From contig NZ_BCWM01000023.1 of the NCBI RefSeq assembly GCF_001592205.1, positions 1-49,841 of the forward strand: a stretch of 49,841 nucleotides of DNA. The letters run 5' to 3'. Positions within the stretch are counted from its first letter, which is position 1, and each line of letters starts with the position of its first letter. The notes beneath the pieces are model-generated. The model ran no database searches and was not told where the DNA came from. It worked only from the letters and a program-made list of their open reading frames with translations. The stretch is from Brevundimonas vesicularis NBRC 12165 (GTDB lineage: Bacteria; Pseudomonadota; Alphaproteobacteria; Caulobacterales; Caulobacteraceae). The translations under genes were made by a program, and so were the position numbers. Positions 8,036-16,085 of this stretch are shown one piece after another.

Positions 8036-9172
8036 TCAGGCGGCGCAGGCCTCGAAGCCCGCCTTCAGCGCGGCTTCGTCCAGATCGCGGCCGATGAAGA
8101 CGGCGCGGCTCCAGCGGCGTTCGGCGGCGCCCCATTCGCGTTGCAGGTCGCCCTCAAGGATCATGTGCACGGCCTGGAAGACCAGGCGGCGGTTCTCGCC
8201 CTTGACGTCGATGATGCCCTTGGCGCGCAGGATGTTCTGACCCTGCTCGCCCAGCAGCCGGTCCAGCCAAGCGGTGAACTTGGCCCCGTCCAGCGGCCGA
8301 TCCAGAGACAGGGAGATGCCCTTGATGTCGTCCTGGTGGGCGTGACCCCTGACTCCGTGAGAATGGGCCCCGTGGCCGTGATCATGCGCATGGTCGTGGT
8401 GATCATGGTCATGGTCATGGTCGTGATGGTCATGACCGCAGTGTTCGTCGTGGACATGGCCGTCCGCGCCGTGCGGCGGGTTCACGAAGTCCGGCTTGAC
8501 CTCGAGAATGCGGTCCAGATCGAAAGCCCCCAGGCCCAGCACCTGATCCAGCGGCACGTTCGACCGCTCGGCTCGCACGATGGGCGCCAGAGGGTTCAGC
8601 GCCCGTAGACGCGCCTCGACCGCGTCCAGTTCGTCAGCCGTCGCCAGATCGACCTTGTTCAGGATGATCCGATCGGCGAAGGCCACCTGCTCGCGCGCCT
8701 CCTTGGAGTCGTCCAGGCGCGCCATCACATGTTTGGCGTCGACCAGGGTCGTGACGCTGTCCAGCTGGGTCTTGGCCTTGACGTCCTCGTCCACGAAGAA
8801 GGTCTGGGCCACCGGACCGGGATCGGCCAGGCCCGTCGTCTCCACGATGATGGCGTCGAAGGCCGGCTTGCCGGGGCGCTGGCGCTTCATCAGGCCGGCG
8901 ACCACGCGGATCAGGTCGCCCCGCACCGTGCAGCAGACGCAGCCGTTGTTCATTTCGAACACGTCCTCGTCGGCGCCGACCACCAGGTCGTTGTCGATGC
9001 CGATCTCGCCGAACTCATTGACAATGACGGCGTAGCGCTTGCCGTGATCCTCGGTCAGGATGCGGTTCAGCAGCGTCGTCTTGCCCGCGCCGAGATAGCC
9101 GGTCAGGACGGTGACGGGGATCTTGCCGTTTGTTGCAGCGGTCGAGGCGGGGGCGGCGAGGGTGTCGGTCAT
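8036..9172 (-). CDS. CobW/G3E-family GTPase with His-rich metal-binding loop
   Basis: A 378-residue G3E P-loop GTPase, a family of metal chaperones. Walker A is GYLGAGKTT (25-33), the metal-binding CxCC motif is Cys78-Val-Cys80-Cys81, and the guanine-specificity motif is NKVD (172-175). Between the GTPase and the CobW C-terminal domain is an extraordinary stretch with 20 histidines in 46 residues (234-279), including [16 protein letters not shown]. This fits zinc (or cobalt/nickel) storage or transfer, as in ZigA/YeiR/ZNG1-like proteins. No Zur box could be recognised upstream, and no obvious ribosome site precedes the ATG. The neighbours are not metal genes, so the client protein is unknown. 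Confidence 0.88.
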   Translation of the reverse strand: MTDTLAAPASTAATNGKIPVTVLTGYLGAGKTTLLNRILTEDHGKRYAVIVNEFGEIGIDNDLVVGADEDVFEMNNGCVCCTVRGDLIRVVAGLMKRQRPGKPAFDAIIVETTGLADPGPVAQTFFVDEDVKAKTQLDSVTTLVDAKHVMARLDDSKEAREQVAFADRIILNKVDLATADELDAVEARLRALNPLAPIVRAERSNVPLDQVLGLGAFDLDRILEVKPDFVNPPHGADGHVHDEHCGHDHHDHDHDHDHHDHAHDHGHGAHSHGVRGHAHQDDIKGISLSLDRPLDGAKFTAWLDRLLGEQGQNILRAKGIIDVKGENRRLVFQAVHMILEGDLQREWGAAERRWSRAVFIGRDLDEAALKAGFEACAA

Positions 9173-9229
9173 AGGCCGCTAGATGGCGGCTGCACCGGCG
9201 CTTGAAAAGGGGGCCGATGAAAAGGGGGC

Positions 9230-9454
9230 TTAGGCCTTCTTCACGAACTCGGTGCGCAGGACCAGGCCGCGCACCTTCTCGACGTTGGCCTCGATCTCGT
9301 CCGTGTCGCCGGTCAGGCGGATGTTCTTGACCAGGGTCCCGCGCTTCAGCGTCACCCCGCCCGAGCCCTTGACCTTCAGATCCTTGATCAGGGTCACGCT
9401 GTCGCCATCGGCCAGGATATTGCCGTTGGAGTCTTTGGTCACGTCGTCGGTCAT
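9230..9454 (-). CDS. PhnA/YjdM domain protein, short form
   Basis: A 74-residue protein corresponding to the C-terminal domain of YjdM/PhnA (motifs DSNGNILADGDSVTLIKDLKVKG, KNIRLTG and the terminal EFVKK). The N-terminal zinc ribbon present in the E. coli protein is absent. The name alkylphosphonate uptake protein is historical and the function is unknown. The ATG at 9454 is selected because the family domain begins directly after it; upstream in-frame sequence runs into the adjacent repeat element. It lies 57 bp upstream of the CobW-family gene on the same strand. Confidence 0.82.
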   Translation of the reverse strand: MTDDVTKDSNGNILADGDSVTLIKDLKVKGSGGVTLKRGTLVKNIRLTGDTDEIEANVEKVRGLVLRTEFVKKA

Positions 9455-9515
9455 GGCCAAGCTTCTAGCGTTCGGGTGGGCGAATATCCATGCTAAAAAT
9501 ATGGCTATTCCGAAT

Positions 9516-9663
9516 GTCTCCTCCCCATCGCTGATGGGGAAGGGGACCGCGAAGCGGTGGAGGGGCTCTTGAAGCCCCACCGACGTCGGTCCCTAGCGCG
9601 GTGAAAGCCCCTCCGTCTCTCCGCTGCGTTCCGAGCCACCTCCCCATAAAATGGGGAGGAGAC
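9516..9663. mobile_element. 148-bp MITE-like palindromic element
   Basis: The element has perfect 13-bp terminal inverted repeats, GTCTCCTCCCCAT at 9516 and ATGGGGAGGAGAC ending at 9663. The complementarity continues inward less perfectly (ccgaagcggtggaggggct-like sequence on the left, its near complement on the right). It contains no gene, lies between the PhnA-domain gene and nadE, and ends 3 bp from the nadE stop codon. The same end sequences occur again as a compact hairpin at 14028-14056. Confidence 0.7.
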
Positions 9664-9666
9664 GGT

Positions 9667-11706
9667 TTAGTCCGGCACGTTCGCGTCCAGCTCGTCCAGC
9701 CACACCCGCGCATTGCCGTCCGACGGCGCGCGCCAGTCGCCGCGCGGCGACAGCGATCCGCCGGTGACCACCTTGGGCCCGTTCGGCAGGGCCGAGCGCT
9801 TGAACTGGGCGGTCTGGAAGAAGCGGACCAGGAACTTCCTCAACCAGCCCTTGATCGTCGCCAGATCGTATTCGACCTTTTCGTCGTCCGGCGTATTCGC
9901 TGGCCAATGCCCTGCGCCCGCATCGCCCCAGGCCTGGTGCGCCAAGAAGGCGACCTTGGACGGCGTCATCCCGAACCGGCTGATGTAGAACAGGAAGAAG
10001 TCGTTCAATGCATAGGGGCCGACGGTCCCTTCCGTCGACTGGATCACCCCATCCTTGGCCGGCACCAGCTCGGGCGAAATCTCGGTGTCCAGAATGGCGT
10101 GCAGCGTGTCGCGCGCGCCTGCGCCGATCAGGTCGCCGGCCGCCACCCAGCGGATCAGGTGACGGATCAACGTCTTCGCCACCCCGCCGTTGACGTTGTA
10201 ATGGCTCATATGGTCGCCGACGCCATAGGTGGCCCAACCCAGCGCCAGTTCCGACAGGTCCCCGGTCCCCAGCACGAAGGCCCTGTGCTGGTTCGCCAGC
10301 CGGAACAGATAGTCGGTCCGGAGGCCCGCCTGCACGTTCTCGAAGGTGATGTCGTGCACGGGCTGACCCTCGGCGTAGGGGTGGCCGATGTCCTTGAACA
10401 TCTGTTCGGCGGCGGGGCGGATATCGATCTCTGCGCCCGTGACGCCCAACGCGGTCATCAGGGCCCAGGCATTGGACTTGGTCCCGTCCGAGGTGGCGAA
10501 CCCCGGCATGGTGAAGCCCAGGATATTGGACCGCGGCAGATCCAGCCGGTCGAAGGCGCGGCACGCGACCAACAGGGCCTGGGTCGAATCCAGCCCGCCG
10601 GACACGCCGATCACCAGCGACTTGGCGCCGGTCGCCGTCATGCGGCGCATCAGCCCCTGCACCTGGATGTTGAACGCCTCATAGCAGTCCTGATCCAGCC
10701 GCCCGGCGTCGTCCGGCACGAAGGGGAACCGGTCCAGCGGCCGGATCAGCTCGCTGGCCTCATAATCCTCGCGCGCCATGAAAGGCACGACCGTTGCCGC
10801 CTCGCCCTCGTTCCTCGCACACTCGGCGAAGGTGCCGTTGCGCAATCGGTCCAGCCCGATCCGGCCCACGTCCACGTCAGCGATCGTCAGATGGCTGTCC
10901 AGGGCGAACCGCTCGCCTTCGGCCAGTTTGGATCCCAGTTCATGGATCGTCGCCTGACCGTCCCAAGCCAGGTCGGTGGTGCTCTCGCCCCAGCCCGAGG
11001 CGGCGAAGACATAGGCCGACAGGGTTCGCGCCGAATGGCTGGCGCTCAGCATCGCCCGCTCGTCCGCCTTGCCGATGACGATGTTGGACGCCGACAGGTT
11101 CAGCAGGATTCGCGCGCCCGCCAATGCGGCCCGCGTCGAGGGCGGCATTGGCGCCCAATAGTCCTCGCAGATCTCGACCGAGAAGACGAAGCCCGGCCGG
11201 TTGACCGCTTCGAAGAGCAGACCCGGCGCGAAGTCCACCGTCTCGCCGTTCAGCCGGAGCACGTCTTCCGCGCGCGCCGTCGCCGGCGCAAACCAGCGTT
11301 TCTCGTAATATTCCCGATAGTTGGGCAGATAGGTCTTTGGCACGACGCCCAGCACCTCGCCCGCACCGATCACCACCGCGCAATTATACAGGGCGTCGCC
11401 GTTGCGGATCGGCGCCCCGACCACCGCCACGACATCTGCCTCGGCCGTCGCCTCGGCCGCCACGGCGATCTGCCGCTCGACCTCGTCCAGCAGCGCCGCC
11501 TGCATATGCAGATCGTCGATGGCGTAGGCCGACAGCGACAGCTCGGGAAAGACCATCAGGTCCACGCCCTGTTCGCCCGCCTGACGGATCAGCGCGACGT
11601 GCTCTTGCCCGTTCGCCCTGGGGTCGCCCGGATGGCTGACCGGCGTCGCCGCCGCCACGCGCACGAAGCCGTGGGTCTTGGGAGAATGGAACAGAGCATC
11701 AGCCAT
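9667..11706 (-). CDS. nadE: Glutamine-dependent NAD+ synthetase
   Basis: At 679 residues this is the full two-domain form that converts deamido-NAD to NAD using ammonia released from glutamine. The N-terminal nitrilase-fold glutaminase shows the catalytic triad regions FPELSLSAY (Glu), VPKTYLPNY (Lys) and VEICEDYW (Cys). The C-terminal synthetase has the ATP-pyrophosphatase loop SGGLDST and later KSNAWALMTALG and LGTGDLSELALGW. It stands alone on the minus strand. A MITE-like element abuts its 3' end and may serve as its terminator. The assignment is secure. Confidence 0.95.
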   Translation of the reverse strand: MADALFHSPKTHGFVRVAAATPVSHPGDPRANGQEHVALIRQAGEQGVDLMVFPELSLSAYAIDDLHMQAALLDEVERQIAVAAEATAEADVVAVVGAPIRNGDALYNCAVVIGAGEVLGVVPKTYLPNYREYYEKRWFAPATARAEDVLRLNGETVDFAPGLLFEAVNRPGFVFSVEICEDYWAPMPPSTRAALAGARILLNLSASNIVIGKADERAMLSASHSARTLSAYVFAASGWGESTTDLAWDGQATIHELGSKLAEGERFALDSHLTIADVDVGRIGLDRLRNGTFAECARNEGEAATVVPFMAREDYEASELIRPLDRFPFVPDDAGRLDQDCYEAFNIQVQGLMRRMTATGAKSLVIGVSGGLDSTQALLVACRAFDRLDLPRSNILGFTMPGFATSDGTKSNAWALMTALGVTGAEIDIRPAAEQMFKDIGHPYAEGQPVHDITFENVQAGLRTDYLFRLANQHRAFVLGTGDLSELALGWATYGVGDHMSHYNVNGGVAKTLIRHLIRWVAAGDLIGAGARDTLHAILDTEISPELVPAKDGVIQSTEGTVGPYALNDFFLFYISRFGMTPSKVAFLAHQAWGDAGAGHWPANTPDDEKVEYDLATIKGWLRKFLVRFFQTAQFKRSALPNGPKVVTGGSLSPRGDWRAPSDGNARVWLDELDANVPD

Positions 11707-11796
11707 CGGATCGTCCGCATCACCCGGCCCGCGCCGGTCGTCGCCTTCATATAGGCGCGAATGATGAAGGGACGGAATCTCTCCTTCGCGCGCGTC

Positions 11797-12564
11797 CTAC
11801 CCCGCCCGTTTCTCGTCCGGCCTCAGGGTCAGGACCCGCACGCCCTCCTTCGTCACCGCCACCGTATGTTCGAACTGGGCCGACAGTTTTCCATCGGAGG
11901 TGACCACGGTCCAGCCGTCGTCCTCGGTCAGGACCGTGCGCACGCCCTGGTTCAGCATCGGTTCGATGGTGAAGGTCATGCCTTCGCGCAGGGTTACGCC
12001 GGTCCCGGCCTTGCCGAAATGCAGCACCTGCGGCTCTTCATGCATCTCGCGCCCGATGCCATGCCCGCAATAGTCGCGCACTACCGAATAGCCGGCCTGC
12101 TTGGCGTGTTTTTCGATGGCGAAACCGATGTCGCCCAGTTTCGCGCCTGGGCGCACCGCCTGAATGCCCTTCCACATCGCCTCATAGGTGGTGCGGGCCA
12201 GCCGTCGGGCCTGCGGTCCCACCGAGCCGATGAGATAGGTCTTGGAGGAATCTGCGATGAAGCCGTCCTTCTCCAGCGTGATGTCCAGATTGACGATGTC
12301 GCCGCTCTTCAGGATGTCGTTTGCCGAGGGCACGCCGTGGCAGACGACCTGGTTGATTGAGCTGTTCAGGACGAAGCCATAGCCGTACTGCCCCTTGCTG
12401 GCCGGCCGCGCCTTCAGCTCGTCGACGATGAAGGCCTCGACCCGTCGGTCGATCTCCAGCGTGCTCAGCCCCTCCAGCGTCATCGCGTCCAGATGGGTGA
12501 AGACCGAGGCCAGCCGTCGCCCCGCCTCGGCCATCAGCGCGATCTCGGCCGGCGTCTTGATCAC
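11797..12564 (-). CDS. map: Type I methionine aminopeptidase
   Basis: A 255-residue metalloprotease that removes the initiator methionine. All five metal ligands are visible: Asp94 and Asp105 (LDITLEKDGFIAD), His168 (YCGHGIG), Glu201 (FTIEPM) and Glu232 (FEHTVAV), plus His76 in VVCHGVPS. It starts at GTG, overlapping the stop of the ParD-like gene as GTGA, so the two are translationally coupled. The pairing with a ribbon-helix-helix antitoxin-like protein is unusual for a housekeeping map gene; this may be an accessory Map paralogue. Whether another map exists in the genome is not visible here. Confidence 0.93.
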   Translation of the reverse strand: MIKTPAEIALMAEAGRRLASVFTHLDAMTLEGLSTLEIDRRVEAFIVDELKARPASKGQYGYGFVLNSSINQVVCHGVPSANDILKSGDIVNLDITLEKDGFIADSSKTYLIGSVGPQARRLARTTYEAMWKGIQAVRPGAKLGDIGFAIEKHAKQAGYSVVRDYCGHGIGREMHEEPQVLHFGKAGTGVTLREGMTFTIEPMLNQGVRTVLTEDDGWTVVTSDGKLSAQFEHTVAVTKEGVRVLTLRPDEKRAG

Positions 12565-12773
12565 GAGGCGGCATCCGTGGGCACGAGCGCATCGACGCCC
12601 GCCGCCCGCAACTCGCGCGCCACCAGCTCCTGGAACGTCACGCCGGGATGGGTCTCACACAACATACCGATCCTGATCCAGAACGCCGCCTGGGCGTTGA
12701 TCGACCGATAGGACGCCTTGGCGGCCCGACGCAGCTGCTCGTGCAGTTCGTCCTCGATATTGACGATGCCCAC
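12561..12773 (-). CDS. ParD-like family protein upstream of map
   Basis: A 70-residue protein resembling the ParD-like antitoxin family: it opens with GIVNIEDELHEQLRRAAK, continues SINAQAAFWIRIGML and ends in VARELRAAGVDAL. The first part fits a ribbon-helix-helix DNA-binding dimer. GTG at 12773 is chosen because GGGAG lies 7 nt upstream and the family begins here; the in-frame ATG at 12839 lies outside the promoter palindrome. There is no ParE toxin beside it; the coupled gene is map. It probably autoregulates through the GATATG/CATATC repeat upstream. Antitoxin activity is not shown. Confidence 0.75.
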   Translation of the reverse strand: MGIVNIEDELHEQLRRAAKASYRSINAQAAFWIRIGMLCETHPGVTFQELVARELRAAGVDALVPTDAAS

Positions 12774-12799
12774 CTGCTGGCTCCCGACCACATGAAACA

Positions 12800-12821
12800 G
12801 ATATGTTTCGTATATCATATC
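12800..12821 (-). promoter_or_regulatory. Inverted repeat upstream of the parD-like/map operon
   Basis: GATATG (12800-12805) and CATATC (12816-12821) are inverted copies separated by 10 AT-rich bases, 27-48 nt before the GTG start of the ParD-like gene. The position and AT-rich nature suggest promoter plus operator, with the ParD-like protein the obvious candidate repressor. Confidence 0.4.
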
Positions 12822-12897
12822 GATAGGACGACAAGCCATATTGTTGAGGCCGGCTGAGATGATGGCCTAGCCTGTCAGCCGCTGTTAAACAGCGCAG

Positions 12898-14019
12898 ATG
12901 ACCGTCGCTCCTGTGCCACCGCCCCAAGCCGAATCCGCCCCGTCCAAGGCGGGCGCGCAGCCGTTCGGCAAGGGGTTCGTCACCGACGCCTGGTATTTCG
13001 TCGCCCTGGGCCGCGACGTCGCCCCGGCCAGCCTAAAACGCTATGAGATCATGGGCGAGCCGGTGCTGATCGGCCGCACCCGCGCAGGCCAAGTCTATGC
13101 GATGCGCGACATCTGTCCCCACCGCGCCGCGCCTCTGTCGGCCGGCAAGCTGGTCGAAAAGCCCGGCGAGGGCGAGACGGTCGAATGCCCCTATCACGGC
13201 TGGCGTTTCCGGCCCGACGGCGTCTGCGCCGCCATTCCTTCGCTGGTCGAGGATCAGGCGTTCGAGGCGAACCGCATCCGCGTGCGGTCCTATCCGGTGC
13301 GCGAGAGCCAAGGGATCGTCTTCGTCTGGATGGCGTCGGACGCCCGCAATCCGATGGAGCCGGACCACGAGCCGCCTGTCTTCCCCGGCGTGGTCGGCGG
13401 CGAGGCCAAGCTGGTCGAGGCGATGGATTTCGACAGCCATATCGACCACGCCGTCGTCGGCCTGATGGACCCCGCCCACGGCCCCTACGTCCACCAGCAA
13501 TGGTGGTGGCGGTCCGAGCATTCGATGCACGAAAAGTCCAAGGCCTTCGCCCCGACCGCGTTCGGCTGGGCCATGGTGCGCCACGCCCCATCGTCCAACA
13601 GCCGCCTCTACAAGATCCTGGGCGGCGCGCCCGCGACCGAAATCACCTTCCGCCTGCCGGGCTTCCGCTGGGAGCATATTCAGGTGGGCGAAAAACAGGT
13701 CCTGGCCCTGACCTGCCTGACGCCAATCACCGACACGAAGACGCGGATCACCCAGATCTTCTGGTCCGACCACTGGGTGTTCGACCTGGCCAAGCCCTTC
13801 CTGCGGATGGGGGTGGTGGCCTTCCTGAAACAGGACGGCGGCATGGTGAACCTGCAGAACGAGGGCCTGCGCTACGACCCTGCCCTGATCTGGATCGACG
13901 ACGCCGACAAACAGGCCAAATGGTATCAGCAGCTGAAGCGCGAATGGGCCAAGAGCCGCGCTGAGGACCGGCCGTTCGCGAACCCGATCCAGCCTGTGAC
14001 GCTGAGGTGGAAGAGCTGA
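12898..14019 (+). CDS. Rieske [2Fe-2S] aromatic-ring-type oxygenase, alpha subunit
   Basis: A 373-residue terminal oxygenase. The Rieske cluster ligands are Cys73 and His75 (CPHRAAP) and Cys97 and His100 (CPYHGW); the 21-residue spacing between pairs is slightly longer than usual. The mononuclear iron site appears as Asp191, His194 and His199 in DPAHGPYVH. The layout fits the VanA/PobA-like demethylase and monooxygenase group more than biphenyl-type dioxygenases. No ferredoxin or reductase gene is adjacent, so it must borrow electrons from elsewhere. The ATG has no clear ribosome site; the first 20 residues are Pro/Ala-rich and outside the fold. The substrate cannot be predicted. Confidence 0.85.
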   Translation: MTVAPVPPPQAESAPSKAGAQPFGKGFVTDAWYFVALGRDVAPASLKRYEIMGEPVLIGRTRAGQVYAMRDICPHRAAPLSAGKLVEKPGEGETVECPYHGWRFRPDGVCAAIPSLVEDQAFEANRIRVRSYPVRESQGIVFVWMASDARNPMEPDHEPPVFPGVVGGEAKLVEAMDFDSHIDHAVVGLMDPAHGPYVHQQWWWRSEHSMHEKSKAFAPTAFGWAMVRHAPSSNSRLYKILGGAPATEITFRLPGFRWEHIQVGEKQVLALTCLTPITDTKTRITQIFWSDHWVFDLAKPFLRMGVVAFLKQDGGMVNLQNEGLRYDPALIWIDDADKQAKWYQQLKREWAKSRAEDRPFANPIQPVTLRWKS

Positions 14020-14027
14020 AGACGAAC

Positions 14028-14056
14028 GTCTCCTCCCCACCGCGTGGGGAGGAGAC
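14028..14056. terminator. Perfect hairpin between convergent genes, derived from MITE ends
   Basis: GTCTCCTCCCCAC (14028-14040) and GTGGGGAGGAGAC (14044-14056) form a 13-bp perfect stem with a 3-nt loop. It sits 8 bp after the Rieske oxygenase stop and 8 bp before the adenosine kinase stop, so it can terminate both. The arms match the terminal repeats of the 9516-9663 element at 12 of 13 positions. Confidence 0.75.
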
Positions 14057-14064
14057 ACTGGGTC

Positions 14065-15081
14065 TTACAGCTTCAGCCCGTTCTCCTTGGCCAGGTCGAC
14101 CAGCTTCACCATCGGGCGCGGGCCCCAATGGGCGATGACTTCCGACGCCGCCAGCGAGCCCAGCTTGCCGGCCTCTTCGAGCGTCAGGCCGCGCGCGAGG
14201 CCCAGCAGGAAGCCAGCGGCGTACTGGTCGCCGGCGCCGGTGGTGTCGATCACCTTGGCGACGGGATAGGCGTCGACCACGACGCGCTCGTCGCCCTTGA
14301 TCACGACCGAGCCATGCTCGCCGCGGGTCACGGCGGCGATCTCGACGATGGCGGCCAGTTGCGCGGCGGCGGCGTCGAAGTCTTCGGTCTCGAACAGGGC
14401 GCCCAGTTCGGCCTCGTTGGCCAGGACGATATCGGCCGACTGTTCGATGAAGCTCAGCAGTTCGGCGCGCCAGCGGGCGACGACGAAGGTGTCCGACAGG
14501 GTGATGGCGACCTTGCGGCCCGCCTTGTGCGCGGCGGCGGCGGCGCGTTCGAAGGCGGCGCGGGCGGGCGCCGGATCGAACAGATAGCCTTCCAGATAGA
14601 CGATCTCGCTGGCGCCGATCAGGGCCTCGTCGATGTCGTCGGCATACAGCTGGTTCGCGGCCCCCAAGAAGGTCGCCATGGTGCGCGCCCCGTCGGACAG
14701 CACATTGATCAGGCAGCGACCGGTGCCGAAGCCCTGGTCGGCCCCGCCCGTCAGGACCGGGGTGTCGAAGTGAACGCCGGCGGCGCGGATGTCGTGGCTG
14801 AAGACCTGGCCCAGCGTATCGTCGGCGACCTTGCCGATATAGGCCGCGCGGCCGCCGAACGAGCCGACGCCCGCCACGGTGTTGCCTGCCGAACCGCCCG
14901 AGGCCTCTACGCCCGGCGCCATGGCGTCATACAGGGCGGCGCTGCGTTCGGCGTCGACCAGCTGCATGGAGTTGGGCGCCAGGTCCTGGGCCGTCAGGAA
15001 GGCGGCGTCGCAGGGGCTGAGGACATCGACGATGGCGTTGCCGACGGCGCAGACGTCATATTGGGCGGTGTTCTGGGTCAT
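14065..15081 (-). CDS. Adenosine kinase-like PfkB-family sugar kinase
   Basis: A 338-residue PfkB/ribokinase-fold kinase, most like the adenosine kinases of alphaproteobacteria, which phosphorylate adenosine to AMP. Visible features are the N-terminal GNAIVDVL strand, the GGSAGNTVAGVGSFGGRAAYIGKVADD substrate region and the C-terminal catalytic motif DTTGAGDQYAAGFL with the base Asp. AAGG sits 7 nt before the ATG. It is monocistronic and divergent from the ATP-grasp gene. Another nucleoside or sugar substrate is possible. Confidence 0.85.
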   Translation of the reverse strand: MTQNTAQYDVCAVGNAIVDVLSPCDAAFLTAQDLAPNSMQLVDAERSAALYDAMAPGVEASGGSAGNTVAGVGSFGGRAAYIGKVADDTLGQVFSHDIRAAGVHFDTPVLTGGADQGFGTGRCLINVLSDGARTMATFLGAANQLYADDIDEALIGASEIVYLEGYLFDPAPARAAFERAAAAAHKAGRKVAITLSDTFVVARWRAELLSFIEQSADIVLANEAELGALFETEDFDAAAAQLAAIVEIAAVTRGEHGSVVIKGDERVVVDAYPVAKVIDTTGAGDQYAAGFLLGLARGLTLEEAGKLGSLAASEVIAHWGPRPMVKLVDLAKENGLKL

Positions 15082-15123
15082 GGTCGCGCCTTAGCCGGTC
15101 AACGCCCGCACGTCACCCGAAAT

Positions 15124-15145
15124 CATATAAGGAAGCCCTTATATG
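15124..15145. promoter_or_regulatory. Palindrome in divergent promoter region
   Basis: CATATAAGG-AAGC-CCTTATATG is a perfect 9-bp inverted repeat with a 4-nt centre. It lies in the 92-bp region between the divergent adenosine kinase and ATP-grasp genes, 29 nt before the latter's ATG. It looks like an operator for a dimeric regulator or an AT-rich promoter element; no cognate regulator is next to it. Confidence 0.45.
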
Positions 15146-15173
15146 CTCCGCGTCGCTTCGGTATGAGGACCGC

Positions 15174-16046
15174 ATGACCCAGATCGCCGTCCTGACTCCC
15201 GACCCCGCCGACAAGACCTATGTTGGCCGCTGGCCCGAGGTGCTGGACCGGTTGAAGGCGACGCTGGAGAGCACGGGCACGACGGTCACGGCAACGCCTT
15301 GGACCGATCATGTCGAGGACGCGTCGGGCCTTGGGGCCTATGACCTGATCCTGCCGGTCATCGCCTGGGGCTATCACCGCGATCATGGCCGCTGGCTGAA
15401 GGCTTGCGCGACGTGGAGCGCGGCCGGCCTGGCGGTCGCCAATCCCGCCGAGGTGCTGCGCTGGAACTCGGACAAGGCCTATCTGGCGCGGCTGGCTGAC
15501 AAGGGCGTGCCGATTCCGCCGACGCGCTGGACCGACGGCGTGATCCAGGATCAGGTAGACGCCGCCTTCGCAGAGACCGGCGCGCCAGTGCTGATCGTGA
15601 AGCCGACCGTCTCGGCCGGGGCGTTTCGCACCCTGCGCCTGATGCCAGGCGAGGTGTTGAGCGATGCGCCCGAGGGTGCGGCGATGATCCAACCCTATCT
15701 GAAGTCGATCGAGACCGAGGGCGAAACCTCGCTGCTGTTCTTCGGCGGCCGGTTCAGCCATGCGGTCAACAAGCGGCCCGTGGCCGGCGACTTCCGCATC
15801 CAGGTGCAGTTCGGCGGCCTGTATAGGGCCGTGACGCCGGACGCGGCGGCCATGGCCTTGGCGCAACAGGTGCTGGCCGCCATCGACGAACCGCTGCTCT
15901 ATGCCCGCATCGACATGGCCCGCGACGACGCCGGCCGATGGGTGCTGATGGAGGCCGAACTGATCGAACCGGACTTCTACCTGGACCACGACCCCGCAAA
16001 CGGCGCCGGCTTCGCCGAGGCTGTCATGGCGCGGCTGGAGGCCTAG
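15174..16046 (+). CDS. ATP-grasp enzyme resembling DcsG-type ligases
   Basis: A 290-residue ATP-grasp protein with a RimK-like core. Segments visible are the N-terminal preATP-grasp strand (IAVLTPDP), LPVIAWGYH near residue 62, NPAEVLRWNSDKAYL at about 94-108, GVPIPPTRW, the ATP-binding VLIVKPTVSAGAF (Lys) around 140, MIQPYLKSIETEGETSLLFF, and the metal-binding tail MEAELIEPDFYL. This arrangement is recalled from the D-cycloserine ligase DcsG group, which joins or cyclises small amino-acid substrates. It stands alone, divergent from adenosine kinase, with a palindrome in its promoter. The product is unknown; the resemblance is from memory, not a search. Confidence 0.7.
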   Translation: MTQIAVLTPDPADKTYVGRWPEVLDRLKATLESTGTTVTATPWTDHVEDASGLGAYDLILPVIAWGYHRDHGRWLKACATWSAAGLAVANPAEVLRWNSDKAYLARLADKGVPIPPTRWTDGVIQDQVDAAFAETGAPVLIVKPTVSAGAFRTLRLMPGEVLSDAPEGAAMIQPYLKSIETEGETSLLFFGGRFSHAVNKRPVAGDFRIQVQFGGLYRAVTPDAAAMALAQQVLAAIDEPLLYARIDMARDDAGRWVLMEAELIEPDFYLDHDPANGAGFAEAVMARLEA

Positions 16047-16085
16047 GCCGCCTGGCGCTGAATCGCGCCCAACCGAGCCTGGAGC

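Noticed and set aside
9601..11754. Long open frame antisense to nadE (about 717 codons)
   Set aside because: Shadow of nadE in a high-GC genome; the start lies in the MITE and the product has no family features.
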